From CAWKGC01 sp963849005 (lineage in GTDB: Bacteria > Pseudomonadota > Gammaproteobacteria > Burkholderiales > Usitatibacteraceae), in assembly GCA_963849005.1 (NCBI GenBank), contig CAWKGC010000024.1, positions 284,513 through 348,512 of the forward strand: a stretch of DNA of 64,000 nucleotides. Direction: 5' to 3'. The notes beneath the pieces were generated by a model. It saw nothing but the letters and a program-made list of their open reading frames with translations, was not told the origin of the DNA and searched no databases. Made by a program: the position numbers and the translations under genes. Positions 47,090-55,954 of the stretch are shown one piece after another (the stretch's first letter is position 1; the number at the start of each line of letters is the position of its first letter).

Positions 47090-48026
47090 TCCCGGTGCTC
47101 GACGCAGGCCTCGCCTTGCTCCTCGTCGCGTTGGCGGCGTGGGCCACGTTCTCGCGCGGCACGTTTGCCGCGGTGGTCGGCTTCATCGCCTATGGACTGT
47201 TGCTCACGCTGGCATGGGTGCGGCTGCAGGGCATCGACGTGGCGCTGACCGAGGCCGCGATCGGCGGCGGATTGACCGGGGCCTTGCTGATCGGCGCGGC
47301 GTCGCGCCTGCGCGCCACCGAGGATGCCGCCCGCGCCGACCGCCCCGGGGCCTTCACGCGATCGATTGCCGCGATCGCCGCGGCCGCGGTCACGGCGGCG
47401 CTCGCCATCTGCGTTTTCGCGCTGCCCGATCCCGCGCCCTCTCTTGCGCACGAAGTCGCCGCCAATATTTCCGTGACGGAGGTCGGCAACCCGATCACCG
47501 CCGTGCTGCTCGCGTTCCGCGCGATGGACACCTTGCTCGAGGCCATCGTGCTGGTGTTCGCGCTCATCGGCGTCTGGTCCCTGGCGCCCGACGGTGCCTG
47601 GGAGGACGCCCGGGACCGCTGCACCGTGCCGATCCCGACGGCATGTTCGCCTACATCGCGCGCGTGCTGCCGCCGATCGGCATCGTCGTCGGCCTGTACA
47701 TCTTCTGGGTCGGGGCGGACCATCCCGGCGGCAAATTCCAGGGCGCGACGATCCTCGCCGCGATGTGGCTGCTCGTCGTCATGGCGGGCCTCGCGGACAC
47801 GCCGCCGATCAGCCGGAGGTGGCTGCGCATCGGGCTGGTGGGCGGGCCGCTGGCATTCATCGCGATCGGCCTCTACGGCGCCTACGCGGCGGGCGCCTTC
47901 CTTGCCTACCCTCTCGGTTTCGCCAAGCCCCTGATCATCGTCATCGAGCTCGCGCTGATGCCCACGCTCGCGTTGATCCTTGCGCTGATGCTGTTCGGCG
48001 CGCCGCAACGGGAGGAGCCGCGATGA
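47086..48026 (+). CDS. mrpB: Fused MbhD (DUF4040)/MnhB-domain antiporter subunit, one frameshift
   Basis: The first part (to about residue 160) is the MbhD/DUF4040 module, normally the C-terminal part of MrpA: GFIAYGLLLTLAWVRLQGIDVALTEAAIGGGLTGALLI and AVLLAFRAMDTLLEAIVLVFALIGVWSL. The second is the MnhB/MrpB domain: MFAYIARVLPPIGIVVGLYIFWVGADHPGGKFQGATILAAMWLLVVMAGLA. One G is missing from a GGGG run near 47601, which splits the frame; restoring it gives a continuous protein of about 313 residues. This is the arrangement found in Mrp-like operons without a separate MrpA. Confidence 0.85.
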
Positions 48027-48364
48027 ACGAGGCGACGCTGTTCGGGCTGTGCGCCGCGGCGCTGGTCGGCCTCGGGGTGTACGGGCTCGTCACCAACCCG
48101 CAACCGCTGCGCAAGATCCTCGCGTTCAATGTCATCGGCAGCGGCGTGTTTCTCCTGATGGGCGCGATCGCGCGCCGCGGCGCCGGCGCGGGTTTCGGCG
48201 GCGACCCCGTGCCGCAAGCGCTGCTCATCACCGGCATCGTGGTCGCGTTTTCCGCGACCGCGCTTGCCGTCGCGTTGCTGCTGCGCCTGCACGAAGTCGC
48301 GGGCTCCGCCACGCTCGCCCCCGATGCGCCGGCCAAGGTCGAACCCGGTGCGGGCGGCCACTAG
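48023..48364 (+). CDS. mrpC: Mrp-type antiporter subunit C (NuoK-like)
   Basis: 113 residues, three membrane helices, related to complex I NuoK. GVYGLVTNPQPLRKILAFNVIGSGVFLLMGAIARR and PVPQALLITGIVVAFSATALAVALLLRLHE (DPVPQALVLTGIVI pattern) are diagnostic. The start overlaps the mrpB stop. Confidence 0.93.
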   Translation: MNEATLFGLCAAALVGLGVYGLVTNPQPLRKILAFNVIGSGVFLLMGAIARRGAGAGFGGDPVPQALLITGIVVAFSATALAVALLLRLHEVAGSATLAPDAPAKVEPGAGGH

Positions 48365-48391
48365 GCGCCGCGCTGCCGCTGGAGCGGCGGC

Positions 48392-50089
48392 ATGACGACC
48401 ACGCCCGGCGGGCTGCTGCTGGCGCTCGCGGTGCTGGTCCCGTTCGTGGGCGTGCTGGCCGGGCTGGCCCTCGGCGGCCGCAATCCGCAGCGCGTCGCGC
48501 TCGTGGTGATCGTCGCGGGCACGGCCATCGCCATCGCCATCGCGGACTTCTACCTGCGCTCCGGGAATGCGGTGGTGTACCTGCTTGGCGGCTGGGCGCC
48601 GCCGCTCGGCGTGGCGCTGCGCGCGGACGGGCTGTCGGTGACGATGCTGGTGGCCGTCGCCGTGGTGATCTGCGGAATCGGCGTCTATGCCTGCGCGGAT
48701 TTCGCCACGCCCTCCGATCGGCGCGAGGCGCGCGCGCCCTTCGCTTTCTGGTTGCTGCTGCTCGCGGTGTGGGGTTCCCTCAACCTGGTGTTCGTCAGCG
48801 GCGACCTGTTCACCTTGTACGTGGCGCTCGAGCTGTTGACCTTCGCGGGCGTGCCGCTGGTGTGCCTGGACGGCCGCGGCGAGACGCTGCGCGCGGCGCT
48901 GCGCTACCTCCTGTTCGCCCTCGCCGGCTCGGTGTTCTATTTGCTGGGCGCAGTGCTCCTGTTCGGCGCGCACGGCACGCTCGATATCGCGCTGCTGGCC
49001 GCGCGGATCGGCCCGGAGCCCATTGCCTGGACGGCAGCGGCGTTGATGACCACGGGCCTGCTCGCCAAGACCGCGCTGTTCCCGCTGCACCTGTGGCTGC
49101 CGCCCGCGCATGCCGGCGCGCCGGCTGCGGCGAGCGCGGTGCTGTCGGCGCTGGTGGTCAAGGGCTCGTGGTTCCTCATCGTGCGCCTGTGGTTCGACGT
49201 GATGCCGGGCGTGATCACCTTGCCGTCGGCGGAACTGCTCGGCGCGATGGGCGCTGCGGCAATCCTCTTCGGCAGCGTCGTGGCGCTGCGGCAGGAGCGC
49301 CTGAAGCTCCTCGTCGCCTACTCGACGCTCGCGCAGATCGGCTATCTCTTCCTGATGTTCCCGCTCGCCTTCGATTCCGCCTCGGGGCAGCTCGGCAGCG
49401 GCGGCGCGCTGACGGGCGGGATGCTGCAGGCGATTTCGCATGCCACGGCAAAGGCCGCGATGTTCATGGCCGCCGGCTCGATCTACCTTGCGCTCGGCCA
49501 CGACCGCATCGCCGGGCTCGCGGGAATCGGGCGGGCATTGCCGGTGTGCGTGCTGGCCTTCGCGCTGGGCGGCGTGGCCCTGATGGGGGTCCTGCCGAGC
49601 GGCGCCTATCTCGCGAAGAAACTGCTGCTCGACGCCGCGGCGGGAAGCGGCCAATGGTGGTGGGAGATGGTGCTGCAAGCGGGCGGCGTCCTGACGAGCA
49701 GCTACGTGGTGCTGGTGCTTGCGCACGCATTGCGGCGCCCGGCCGAGCCGGTCCAATTGAAGAAACCGGTGTCGTGGCTCGCGCAATCGGCGGCGCTCGG
49801 CCTTGCGGTGTGTTCGTTGCTGCTCGCCTTCGCGGCGTTCGGCCCGGTACCGCAGTCGATGCTGTCGAACCCATTGGATCCCAAGGAACTCGTTTCCCTG
49901 GTGGTGACCGTCCTCTGCGGGGCCTTGCTGGCCTTCGCGCTCGGGGCGCGGCCTTCGCGCATTGCACTGGCCGATGCGCTTGGCGTGGCGTTCGAGCGGG
50001 CCGATGGCGCGCTGCGGCGCTGGCCGGCGGCGTGCATCGCGCTGCTCGTCGTGACGGCGCTCTTCGGCTGGAGCCTGCTCCCCGGGTGA
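48392..50089 (+). CDS. mrpD: Mrp-type antiporter subunit D (NuoN/M-like ion channel subunit)
   Basis: 565 residues, about 14 membrane helices, related to complex I antiporter-like subunits. Key regions are LFTLYVALELLTFAGVPLV (TM5 Glu), GLLAKTALFPLHLWLPPAHAGAPAAASAVLSALVVKGSWF (TM7/8 Lys and the broken helix), QAISHATAKAAMFMAAGSIYL (TM12 His/Lys) and GVLPSGAYLAKKLLL. It is the only proton/ion-channel-type subunit in the operon. 27 bases after mrpC. Confidence 0.94.
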   Translation: MTTTPGGLLLALAVLVPFVGVLAGLALGGRNPQRVALVVIVAGTAIAIAIADFYLRSGNAVVYLLGGWAPPLGVALRADGLSVTMLVAVAVVICGIGVYACADFATPSDRREARAPFAFWLLLLAVWGSLNLVFVSGDLFTLYVALELLTFAGVPLVCLDGRGETLRAALRYLLFALAGSVFYLLGAVLLFGAHGTLDIALLAARIGPEPIAWTAAALMTTGLLAKTALFPLHLWLPPAHAGAPAAASAVLSALVVKGSWFLIVRLWFDVMPGVITLPSAELLGAMGAAAILFGSVVALRQERLKLLVAYSTLAQIGYLFLMFPLAFDSASGQLGSGGALTGGMLQAISHATAKAAMFMAAGSIYLALGHDRIAGLAGIGRALPVCVLAFALGGVALMGVLPSGAYLAKKLLLDAAAGSGQWWWEMVLQAGGVLTSSYVVLVLAHALRRPAEPVQLKKPVSWLAQSAALGLAVCSLLLAFAAFGPVPQSMLSNPLDPKELVSLVVTVLCGALLAFALGARPSRIALADALGVAFERADGALRRWPAACIALLVVTALFGWSLLPG

Positions 50090-50162
50090 TGCGATGGCCC
50101 CGCGAAAACCGATAAACTCAGGCAACCACCGTGGGATCCGCTCGCTGGCCCCACGCCACGGC

Positions 50163-51617
50163 ATGGAGAATGAATTGAAGAAAAGCGTCCTCGCAGTGCT
50201 CGTTGCCGCGACTCTCGCCGCGTGCACGGTCGGGCCGGACTACGTGCGTCCCGAAGTGGACGTGCCGTCCGCGTGGCGGATCGACTATCCGAAGGCCGCC
50301 GAAGTCGCCAACACCAAGTGGTGGGAGCAATTCGGCGACCCGGTGCTGAACGGGCTGATCGAGGCCGCGCTGCGCGAGAACCGCGACATACGCGTCGCGG
50401 CCGCCAGGGTCGACCAGTTCATCGGCGCGCTCATCAGCACGCGTTCGCAGTCGCTGCCACAGGTGGGCTACAACGCGGACGCAAGCCGCGTGCAGTCCTC
50501 GCGCGTCGGGCAACCGCCCATCCCCTCCGCCGCGGACAACCAGTTCTCGCTCTACCAGGGGTCGCTCGGCGCCTCGTGGCAACTCGACCTCTTCGGCCGC
50601 GTGCGGCGCCTGACCGAGGCCGCGCAGGCGCAGGTCTATGCCAGCGAGCAGGTGCAGCGCGGCGTGGTGCTGACGGTGACGACGGCGGTTGCGACCAGCT
50701 ATGTCAGCTTGCGGGCCTTCGACCGGCAGCTCGAGATCGCGCAGGCGACCGCGGCGAATTTCGGCGAGACCGTGCGCATCTTCAAGCTGCGCTACAAGAG
50801 CGGCATCGTGTCGCAATCGGAGGTGTCGCAGGTCGAGTCGCAGTACCGGCAGGCGCAGGCCGCCATCCCGGCCATCGGGCAGCAGATCGCCGCGCAGGAA
50901 AACCTGATCTCGATCCTGCTCGGGCGCAACCCGGGCCCGATCGCGCGCGGCAGGACGATCGACCAGCTGGCCGCGCCGCTCATTCCCGCGGACCTTCCCG
51001 CCACGCTGCTGCAAAGGCGGCCCGACATCCTGCAGGCCGAGCAGAACCTCGTTGCCGCCAACGCCAACATCGGCGCGGCGCGGGCGCAGTACTACCCTTC
51101 GCTGTCGCTCACCGGCGCGCTCGGTTCGACGAGCACCGCCTTCGACAATTTCCTGACCGGCCCGGCATCGGCCTGGCTGCTGGCGGCGGGCCTTGCGGGG
51201 CCGATCTTCACCTTCGGCGGCATCGAGGGCCAGGTGCGCACGGCCGAGGGCCAGAAGGAGGCGGCGTTGAATTTCTACCAGCAGGTGATCCTGGGCGCGT
51301 TCCGCGAGACCAACGACGCGCTCGTCGGGTCCCGCAACAAGCTCGAGGAATCGCGGTTGCAGGCGGAGCGCGTCGTGGAACTGCGCGAGTTCGCGCGCCT
51401 CTCGCGGCTGCGCTTCGACAGCGGGCTGGCGAGCTATGTCGAAGTCCTCGTCGCCGACAACGAGCTCTTCGCGGCCGAGCTGGCCTCGGTGGGCACGCTC
51501 GCGGACCGCTACCGGCAGCTGATCAACGTTTACCAGGCGATGGGCGGCGGCTGGGTCGACATCGCGGATGGCATGTCACGCAAGACCGCGGGCGTGGCGG
51601 TCGCGCCCGCGAAGTGA
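50163..51617 (+). CDS. NodT/OprM-family outer-membrane efflux lipoprotein
   Basis: The outer-membrane channel of tripartite RND exporters. Lipobox LAAC follows SVLAVLVAATLA; the protein has the paired OEP repeats SAWRIDYPKAAEVANTKWWEQFGDPVLNGLIEAALRENRDIRVAAARVDQ and SLGASWQLDLFGRVRRLTEAAQA, then RRPDILQAEQNLVAANANIGAARAQYYPSLSLTGALGS. About 484 residues. Start is ATG 50163 or TTG 50175, the latter with GGAG spaced correctly. Same strand as the RND pump at 42 kb, with the Mrp operon in between, so it probably completes that pump. Confidence 0.93.
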   Translation: MENELKKSVLAVLVAATLAACTVGPDYVRPEVDVPSAWRIDYPKAAEVANTKWWEQFGDPVLNGLIEAALRENRDIRVAAARVDQFIGALISTRSQSLPQVGYNADASRVQSSRVGQPPIPSAADNQFSLYQGSLGASWQLDLFGRVRRLTEAAQAQVYASEQVQRGVVLTVTTAVATSYVSLRAFDRQLEIAQATAANFGETVRIFKLRYKSGIVSQSEVSQVESQYRQAQAAIPAIGQQIAAQENLISILLGRNPGPIARGRTIDQLAAPLIPADLPATLLQRRPDILQAEQNLVAANANIGAARAQYYPSLSLTGALGSTSTAFDNFLTGPASAWLLAAGLAGPIFTFGGIEGQVRTAEGQKEAALNFYQQVILGAFRETNDALVGSRNKLEESRLQAERVVELREFARLSRLRFDSGLASYVEVLVADNELFAAELASVGTLADRYRQLINVYQAMGGGWVDIADGMSRKTAGVAVAPAK

Positions 51618-51623
51618 CCCACG

Positions 51624-52841
51624 ATGCGCATTGATTGCTGGCGCGCGGCCGTCGTCGCGGTCGCGTTCATGGTCACGGGCTGCGGCACGCTGCTGCGCAA
51701 TCCGGTGCCGCCCGAGCTGGCGGCCACCGCGACGATTCCCGAGATGCCGGCGGTCCGCATCTGGGCCGGGCGCGAAGATCCCGCGATGGCGCGCGACATC
51801 ATCGAGTCCTTCGCCCAGGAATCGCGCGATGATTTTCCGCTCGAAGCGGACGGCGTGGTCCGTTACGCCCACCTGGCGCTGTCGGGCGGCGGCGCCAACG
51901 GCGCGTTCGGCGCGGGCTTCCTTAACGGCTGGTCGAGCGCCGGCACGCGCCCCGTGTTCAAGATCGTCACGGGCGTGTCGACCGGGGCCCTGATGGCGCC
52001 ATTCGCCTTTCTCGGCAAATCGCACGACGGCGCGCTGCGCGAGTTCTACACGACGACCTCGACGAGCGATATCTTCATCATCGGCTCGATGCTCGGCACG
52101 GCGTCGCGGCTGCTGTCGGGCGAATCCCTGGCCGACACCGGCCCGCTTGCCGCGCTGATCGCGCGCCACGTCGATGCCGAACTCCTGCGCCAGGTCGCCG
52201 CGGCGCACGATCGCGGCCGGCGGCTCTACATCGGCACCGTCGACCTCGATTCGCTGCGCTTCGTGGTGTGGAACATGGGGCTCATCGCGAGGAGCGACCG
52301 CCCGGAGGCATTGGCCCTCTTCCGCCAGGTGATGCTCGCGTCGTCATCCATCCCGATCGTCTTCCCCCCGGTGTTCTTCGAAGTGGAGGCCGGCGGGCGC
52401 CGCTTCGACGAAATGCACGTCGACGGTGCCGTCGGTGCCCGGGTCTTCTACGGCGCGGGGCTCCTCCCGCCGACGCTCATTCGCACGCGCGGCGGGCTGG
52501 GCGGAAAGGGATTCGAGGACGTATTCGTGATCCACAACGGGCAGCTCTTTCCCGAGCCGCGGCCGACCCGCAGGACCGTCCTGGGCATCGGCATGCGCGT
52601 CCTCGACGCCACCGGGCGCTCCGCGGTGATCGGCGACCTGTTCCGCATCCATGCCATCGCCCGCCTGCAGGACGCCAGCTTCTACTGGGTCACGATACCC
52701 GACGGCATCGAGATGACCGGCGAGGAAGTCTTCGATCCGGTGAGCATGACGGCGCTGTTCGAACTGGGCTACCGCAGCGCCGCGTCGGGCGCCAAGTGGG
52801 CAACGGTTCCCCCGATTTTCCAGCCGATGACGGAGCCGTGA
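51624..52841 (+). CDS. Patatin-like phospholipase lipoprotein
   Basis: 405 residues. Signal with lipobox VTGC at residues 17-20, so probably anchored in the outer or inner membrane. Patatin landmarks: glycine-rich oxyanion loop LALSGGGANGAFGAGFL, nucleophile GVSTG, and catalytic Asp in MHVDGAVG; these form the Ser-Asp dyad of acyl hydrolases. The ending FELGYRSAASGAKWATVPP is typical of the family. Lies 6 bases after the NodT gene and 1 base before yihY. Substrate unknown, probably phospholipids or lysophospholipids. Confidence 0.92.
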   Translation: MRIDCWRAAVVAVAFMVTGCGTLLRNPVPPELAATATIPEMPAVRIWAGREDPAMARDIIESFAQESRDDFPLEADGVVRYAHLALSGGGANGAFGAGFLNGWSSAGTRPVFKIVTGVSTGALMAPFAFLGKSHDGALREFYTTTSTSDIFIIGSMLGTASRLLSGESLADTGPLAALIARHVDAELLRQVAAAHDRGRRLYIGTVDLDSLRFVVWNMGLIARSDRPEALALFRQVMLASSSIPIVFPPVFFEVEAGGRRFDEMHVDGAVGARVFYGAGLLPPTLIRTRGGLGGKGFEDVFVIHNGQLFPEPRPTRRTVLGIGMRVLDATGRSAVIGDLFRIHAIARLQDASFYWVTIPDGIEMTGEEVFDPVSMTALFELGYRSAASGAKWATVPPIFQPMTEP

Positions 52842-52842
52842 C

Positions 52843-53703
52843 GTGGGCTACAGGGACGTCGCCGGGCTGCTCAAGGCCGCCGGCCTGAACTGGGCGCGCG
52901 ACTACGCCCAGAGCATGGGCGCGGCGCTGGCCTTCTACACGATGTTCTCGATCGCCCCGCTGCTGCTCATCGTGATCGCGGTCGCCGGGTTCTTTTTCGG
53001 CGAGGACGCCGCGCGCGGCGAGCTCTTCGGCCAGCTGGACGAGATGCTCGGCACGCAGGGCGCGCTGGCGGTGCAGGGGCTCATCGAGAGCGCCGGCAAG
53101 CCGCGCGAGAACGTGCTTGCGACCGCCTTCGGCCTGGTGCTGCTCTTCATCGGCGCGACGTCCGTCTTCGCCGAGTTGCAGGACGCGCTCGATCGCATCT
53201 GGCGCGCGCCGGCGAAGGCCAGGCACACCGGGCTGTGGCGGATCCTGCACGCCCGCGTGATGTCATTCGGGATGATCCTCGGCATCGGTTTCCTGCTGAT
53301 GGTGTCGCTCGCGTTCAGCGCCGGCCTGGCCGCATTGAGCAAGTGGTGGAACCCGCTGTTCGGCGAATGGGAGAAGGTCGCGCACGTGATCGACGTCGCG
53401 GTCGGCCTCGTGCTTTCGACCGCGGTGTTCGCGGTGATCTACAAGGCGATCCCGCGCGTGCGCGTCGATTGGAAGGATGTCTGGATCGGCGCTGCCGTCA
53501 CCTCGCTGCTGTTCGTCGCCGGCAAGTTCCTGATCGGCGCCTACATCGGGCGCAGCGGCATCTCCACGGGCTTCGGCGCGGCGGCGTCCTACATCGTGGT
53601 GCTGCTCTGGGTGTACTACTCGGCACAGATCTTCCTGTTCGGCGCGGAGTTCACCTGGGCGTACTCCCACCAGTTCGGGTCGAACAAGGAGCGCCCTGCC
53701 TGA
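52843..53703 (+). CDS. YihY/BrkB-family inner-membrane protein
   Basis: 286 residues, six membrane helices. Starts at GTG 52843. MGAALAFYTMFSIAPLLLIVIAVAGFFFGEDAARGE and VFAELQDALDRIWRAPAK are the family signature, followed by AVFAVIYKAIPRVRVDWKDVWIGAAVTSLLFVAGKFLIGAYIG and AASYIVVLLWVYYSAQIFLFGAEFTWAYSH. The family was once annotated as ribonuclease BN but is of unknown function. Its stop overlaps the amidase start. Confidence 0.93.
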   Translation: MGYRDVAGLLKAAGLNWARDYAQSMGAALAFYTMFSIAPLLLIVIAVAGFFFGEDAARGELFGQLDEMLGTQGALAVQGLIESAGKPRENVLATAFGLVLLFIGATSVFAELQDALDRIWRAPAKARHTGLWRILHARVMSFGMILGIGFLLMVSLAFSAGLAALSKWWNPLFGEWEKVAHVIDVAVGLVLSTAVFAVIYKAIPRVRVDWKDVWIGAAVTSLLFVAGKFLIGAYIGRSGISTGFGAAASYIVVLLWVYYSAQIFLFGAEFTWAYSHQFGSNKERPA

Positions 53704-55139
53704 TGGCGGCGCGAAAGGAAGGGGCTGAAGTGAACGACATTGTCTTCAAGCCGGCACGCACGCTGGCGCGGCTGCTGCGCACCCGCAAGCTCTCGCACGT
53801 CGAAGTGATGAAGGCCTTCATCGCGCAGGTCGAGCGCGTCAACCCGAAGGTGAATGCGATCGTCACCTTCCTGCCCGGGCAGGCGCTCGACGCGGCGAGG
53901 AAGCGCGATCGCAAGACCGCGAAGCCCGCGGGCGTCCTCGAAGGCCTGCCGATCGCCTACAAGGACATGATCGCGACCAAGGGCATCCGCACGACGATCG
54001 GTTCGCCGATCTACGCCGACAACGTGCCCGCCGAGGATGCGCTGATCGTCGAGCGCCTGAAGGCGGCGGGAGCGATCACGCTCGGCAAGACGAACACGCC
54101 GGAGTTTGCCGCGGGCAGCCAGACCTTCAACAAGGTGTTCGGCGCGACGCTCAATCCCTGGGACCTCGACAAGACCTGCGGCGGGTCTTCCGGTGGCGCG
54201 GCGGTCGCGGTGGCGTGCGGGATGCTGCCGTTCGCCGATGGTTCCGATCTCGGCGGCAGCCTGCGCAATCCCGGCAACTTCTGCAACGTGGTGGGATTTC
54301 GCCCGACGCCGGGGCGCATCCCGGTCTATCCCACGCCTGACGCGTGGGCGACGCTCTCGGTGCTGGGGCCGATCGCGCGCACGGTAGATGATTGCGCGTT
54401 CCTGTTTTCCGCAATGGCAGGCCCGGACATCCGCTCGCCGATCAGCATCACCGAGCCCGGCGCGCGTTTCGCAAGGCCGCTCAAGAGGGACTTCAGGAAA
54501 GTGCGCGTCGCGTGGTCGAAGAACCTCGGCGGCCTGCCGGTCGACAAGCGCGTGACCGCCGTGCTGGAAAAGCAGCGCAAGGTGTTCGAGTCGCTCGGCT
54601 GCATCGTCGAGGACGCCGAGCCCGACCTCACGGGCGCCGACGAAGTCTTCCACGTGCTGCGCGCGAACAGCTTCGCCATGCGCTATGCGGAGATGCTGAA
54701 GAAGCATCGCGGGCAAATCAAGGACACGGTGATCTGGAACATCGAGGAAGGCCTCAAGCTCGACGGCCCGCGGGTGGGCCGCGCGATGGCGCTGCGCTCC
54801 GACCTCTTCCGGCGCATGCGCGAGTTCATGGAACGCTACGAGTTCCTCTGCCTGCCGGTGAACCAGGTGCCGCCGTTCCCGGTGTCGCAGCCCTTCGTCG
54901 ATACGATCGACGGCGTGAAGCTTGGCAATTACATCGACTGGATGAAGACCGCGTACTACATCACCGTCACCAGCCATCCCGCCATTTCCGTTCCGGCGGG
55001 TTTCACGAACGACAAGCTGCCACTGCCGGTGGGATTGCAGGTTGTCGGGCGCTACCGGGACGATTTCGGCGTGCTGCAGATGGCGCACGCTTTCGAGGGG
55101 GAGACGCGGTTCTGGGAGCGGCGGCCCGCGATCTGCTGA
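53703..55139 (+). CDS. Amidase (amidase-signature family)
   Basis: About 470-478 residues. The Ser-cisSer-Lys triad is visible: Lys in LPIAYKDMIATKG, cis-Ser and Ser in DKTCGGSSGGAAVAVACGMLPFADGSDLGGSLRNPGNF, plus the GFRPTPGRIP segment. Start is ATG 53703 (overlapping the yihY stop) or GTG 53730, which has AAGGAAGGGG five bases before it. No signal peptide. Closely resembles cytoplasmic amidases of broad specificity (GatA-like fold without Gat partners). End of the long same-strand run. Confidence 0.92.
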   Translation: MAARKEGAEVNDIVFKPARTLARLLRTRKLSHVEVMKAFIAQVERVNPKVNAIVTFLPGQALDAARKRDRKTAKPAGVLEGLPIAYKDMIATKGIRTTIGSPIYADNVPAEDALIVERLKAAGAITLGKTNTPEFAAGSQTFNKVFGATLNPWDLDKTCGGSSGGAAVAVACGMLPFADGSDLGGSLRNPGNFCNVVGFRPTPGRIPVYPTPDAWATLSVLGPIARTVDDCAFLFSAMAGPDIRSPISITEPGARFARPLKRDFRKVRVAWSKNLGGLPVDKRVTAVLEKQRKVFESLGCIVEDAEPDLTGADEVFHVLRANSFAMRYAEMLKKHRGQIKDTVIWNIEEGLKLDGPRVGRAMALRSDLFRRMREFMERYEFLCLPVNQVPPFPVSQPFVDTIDGVKLGNYIDWMKTAYYITVTSHPAISVPAGFTNDKLPLPVGLQVVGRYRDDFGVLQMAHAFEGETRFWERRPAIC

Positions 55140-55200
55140 GGGTCGGTTTCGCGTCGCGCGATCGGGCCTGTTCCGCATGTTCAATAGGGACTCCTGCGCA

Positions 55201-55219
55201 GGTGTGTATAATACACACC
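55201..55219 (+). promoter_or_regulatory. Palindromic operator overlapping the hicAB -10 element
   Basis: GGTGTGTAT-A-ATACACACC is a perfect 9+1+9 inverted repeat. TATAAT at 55207-55212 lies inside it and would place the transcription start at about 55219-55220, on or next to the hicA ATG at 55220. No good -35 element is seen. Repressor binding by HicB (or HicAB) would cover the -10 box. Confidence 0.7.
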
Positions 55220-55402
55220 ATGAACAGCCGTGACCTGATCAAGCTGCTGGAGAAGGCTGGCTGGAGGCGCGTCGCCACCAAGGGAAGCCATTGGCAGTTC
55301 AAGCATCCCGCGAGGCCGGGCAGGGTCACGGTGCCGCACCCGAAGAAGGACATCCCGGTCGGCACCGTCGCAAGCGTATTGCGACAGGCCGGACTCAAGT
55401 GA
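55220..55402 (+). CDS. hicA: HicA mRNA interferase toxin
   Basis: 60 residues with the double-stranded-RNA-binding-like HicA fold: MNSRDLIKLLEKAGWRRVATKGSHWQFKH, where GSH carries the catalytic His, and the ending VTVPHPKKDIPVGTVASVLRQAGL. Cleaves mRNA when free of HicB. There is no ribosome site upstream; the promoter palindrome ends one base before the ATG, so the mRNA may be leaderless. Confidence 0.93.
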   Translation: MNSRDLIKLLEKAGWRRVATKGSHWQFKHPARPGRVTVPHPKKDIPVGTVASVLRQAGLK

Positions 55403-55417
55403 ATTCGAGGAACTGAA

Positions 55418-55909
55418 ATGCCCGTTTATGTTGCGCTGATCCACAAGGACAAGTCGAGCGACTTCGGGGTGAGCTTTCCCGACTTCCCGGGCTGCATCGC
55501 CGTCGGGGCGACGCTGCAGGAGGCGCTCGAGGGAGCGAAGGAAGCGCTCGAGTTCCACATGGAAGGCATGGTCGAGGACGGCGAGTTCATTCCCGAGCCC
55601 ACGGGCCTTGACGCCGTCGCGAAGTCTCGTGATGCAAAGGGCGCCTCGTCCTCGTTGGTGAGCGTGGAGCTGCCGGGGAAGTCGGTCCGCGTGAACATCA
55701 CGGGCAAGCCCTGGGAGCTGGACTACATCGACCGGGCGGCGGCGCGCAGCGGCGTGGACCGCTCCGCGTTCATGATCGCCGCGGCGCGAAAGCTTGCCGA
55801 CGACGTGCTCAAGGAACCTGAAGCGCGCTACGAAGTCGTGACCAAGTCGAAGTCGGGGCGGAGAGTGCTGGCGAAAAAGGCCCCAGTCCCGAGGAAGCGC
55901 GCGACCTGA
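55418..55909 (+). CDS. hicB: HicB antitoxin with RHH-type DNA-binding domain
   Basis: 163 residues. N-terminal partial RNase-H-like HicB domain: MPVYVALIHKDKSSDFGVSFPDFPGCIAVGATLQEALEGAKEALEFHMEGMVEDG; C-terminal segment YIDRAAARSGVDRSAFMIAAARKLADD resembles a ribbon-helix-helix DNA-binding unit. It neutralises HicA and probably represses through the palindrome upstream. 15 bases after hicA, with GAGGAA upstream. Confidence 0.93.
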   Translation: MPVYVALIHKDKSSDFGVSFPDFPGCIAVGATLQEALEGAKEALEFHMEGMVEDGEFIPEPTGLDAVAKSRDAKGASSSLVSVELPGKSVRVNITGKPWELDYIDRAAARSGVDRSAFMIAAARKLADDVLKEPEARYEVVTKSKSGRRVLAKKAPVPRKRAT

Positions 55910-55911
55910 CT

Positions 55912-55941
55912 CTTGGCATCACAGCTTGTGATCTTGAGGCC
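55912..55941. repeat. ATCACAG-N-TTGTGAT-type repeat, copy 1
   Basis: Related to the two copies at 58971-59002 and 59319-59350, with the shared core ATCACAGCTTGTGAT here. It lies directly after hicB and is the most diverged of the three. Confidence 0.55.
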
Positions 55942-55954
55942 GGAGAGGCCGGGC

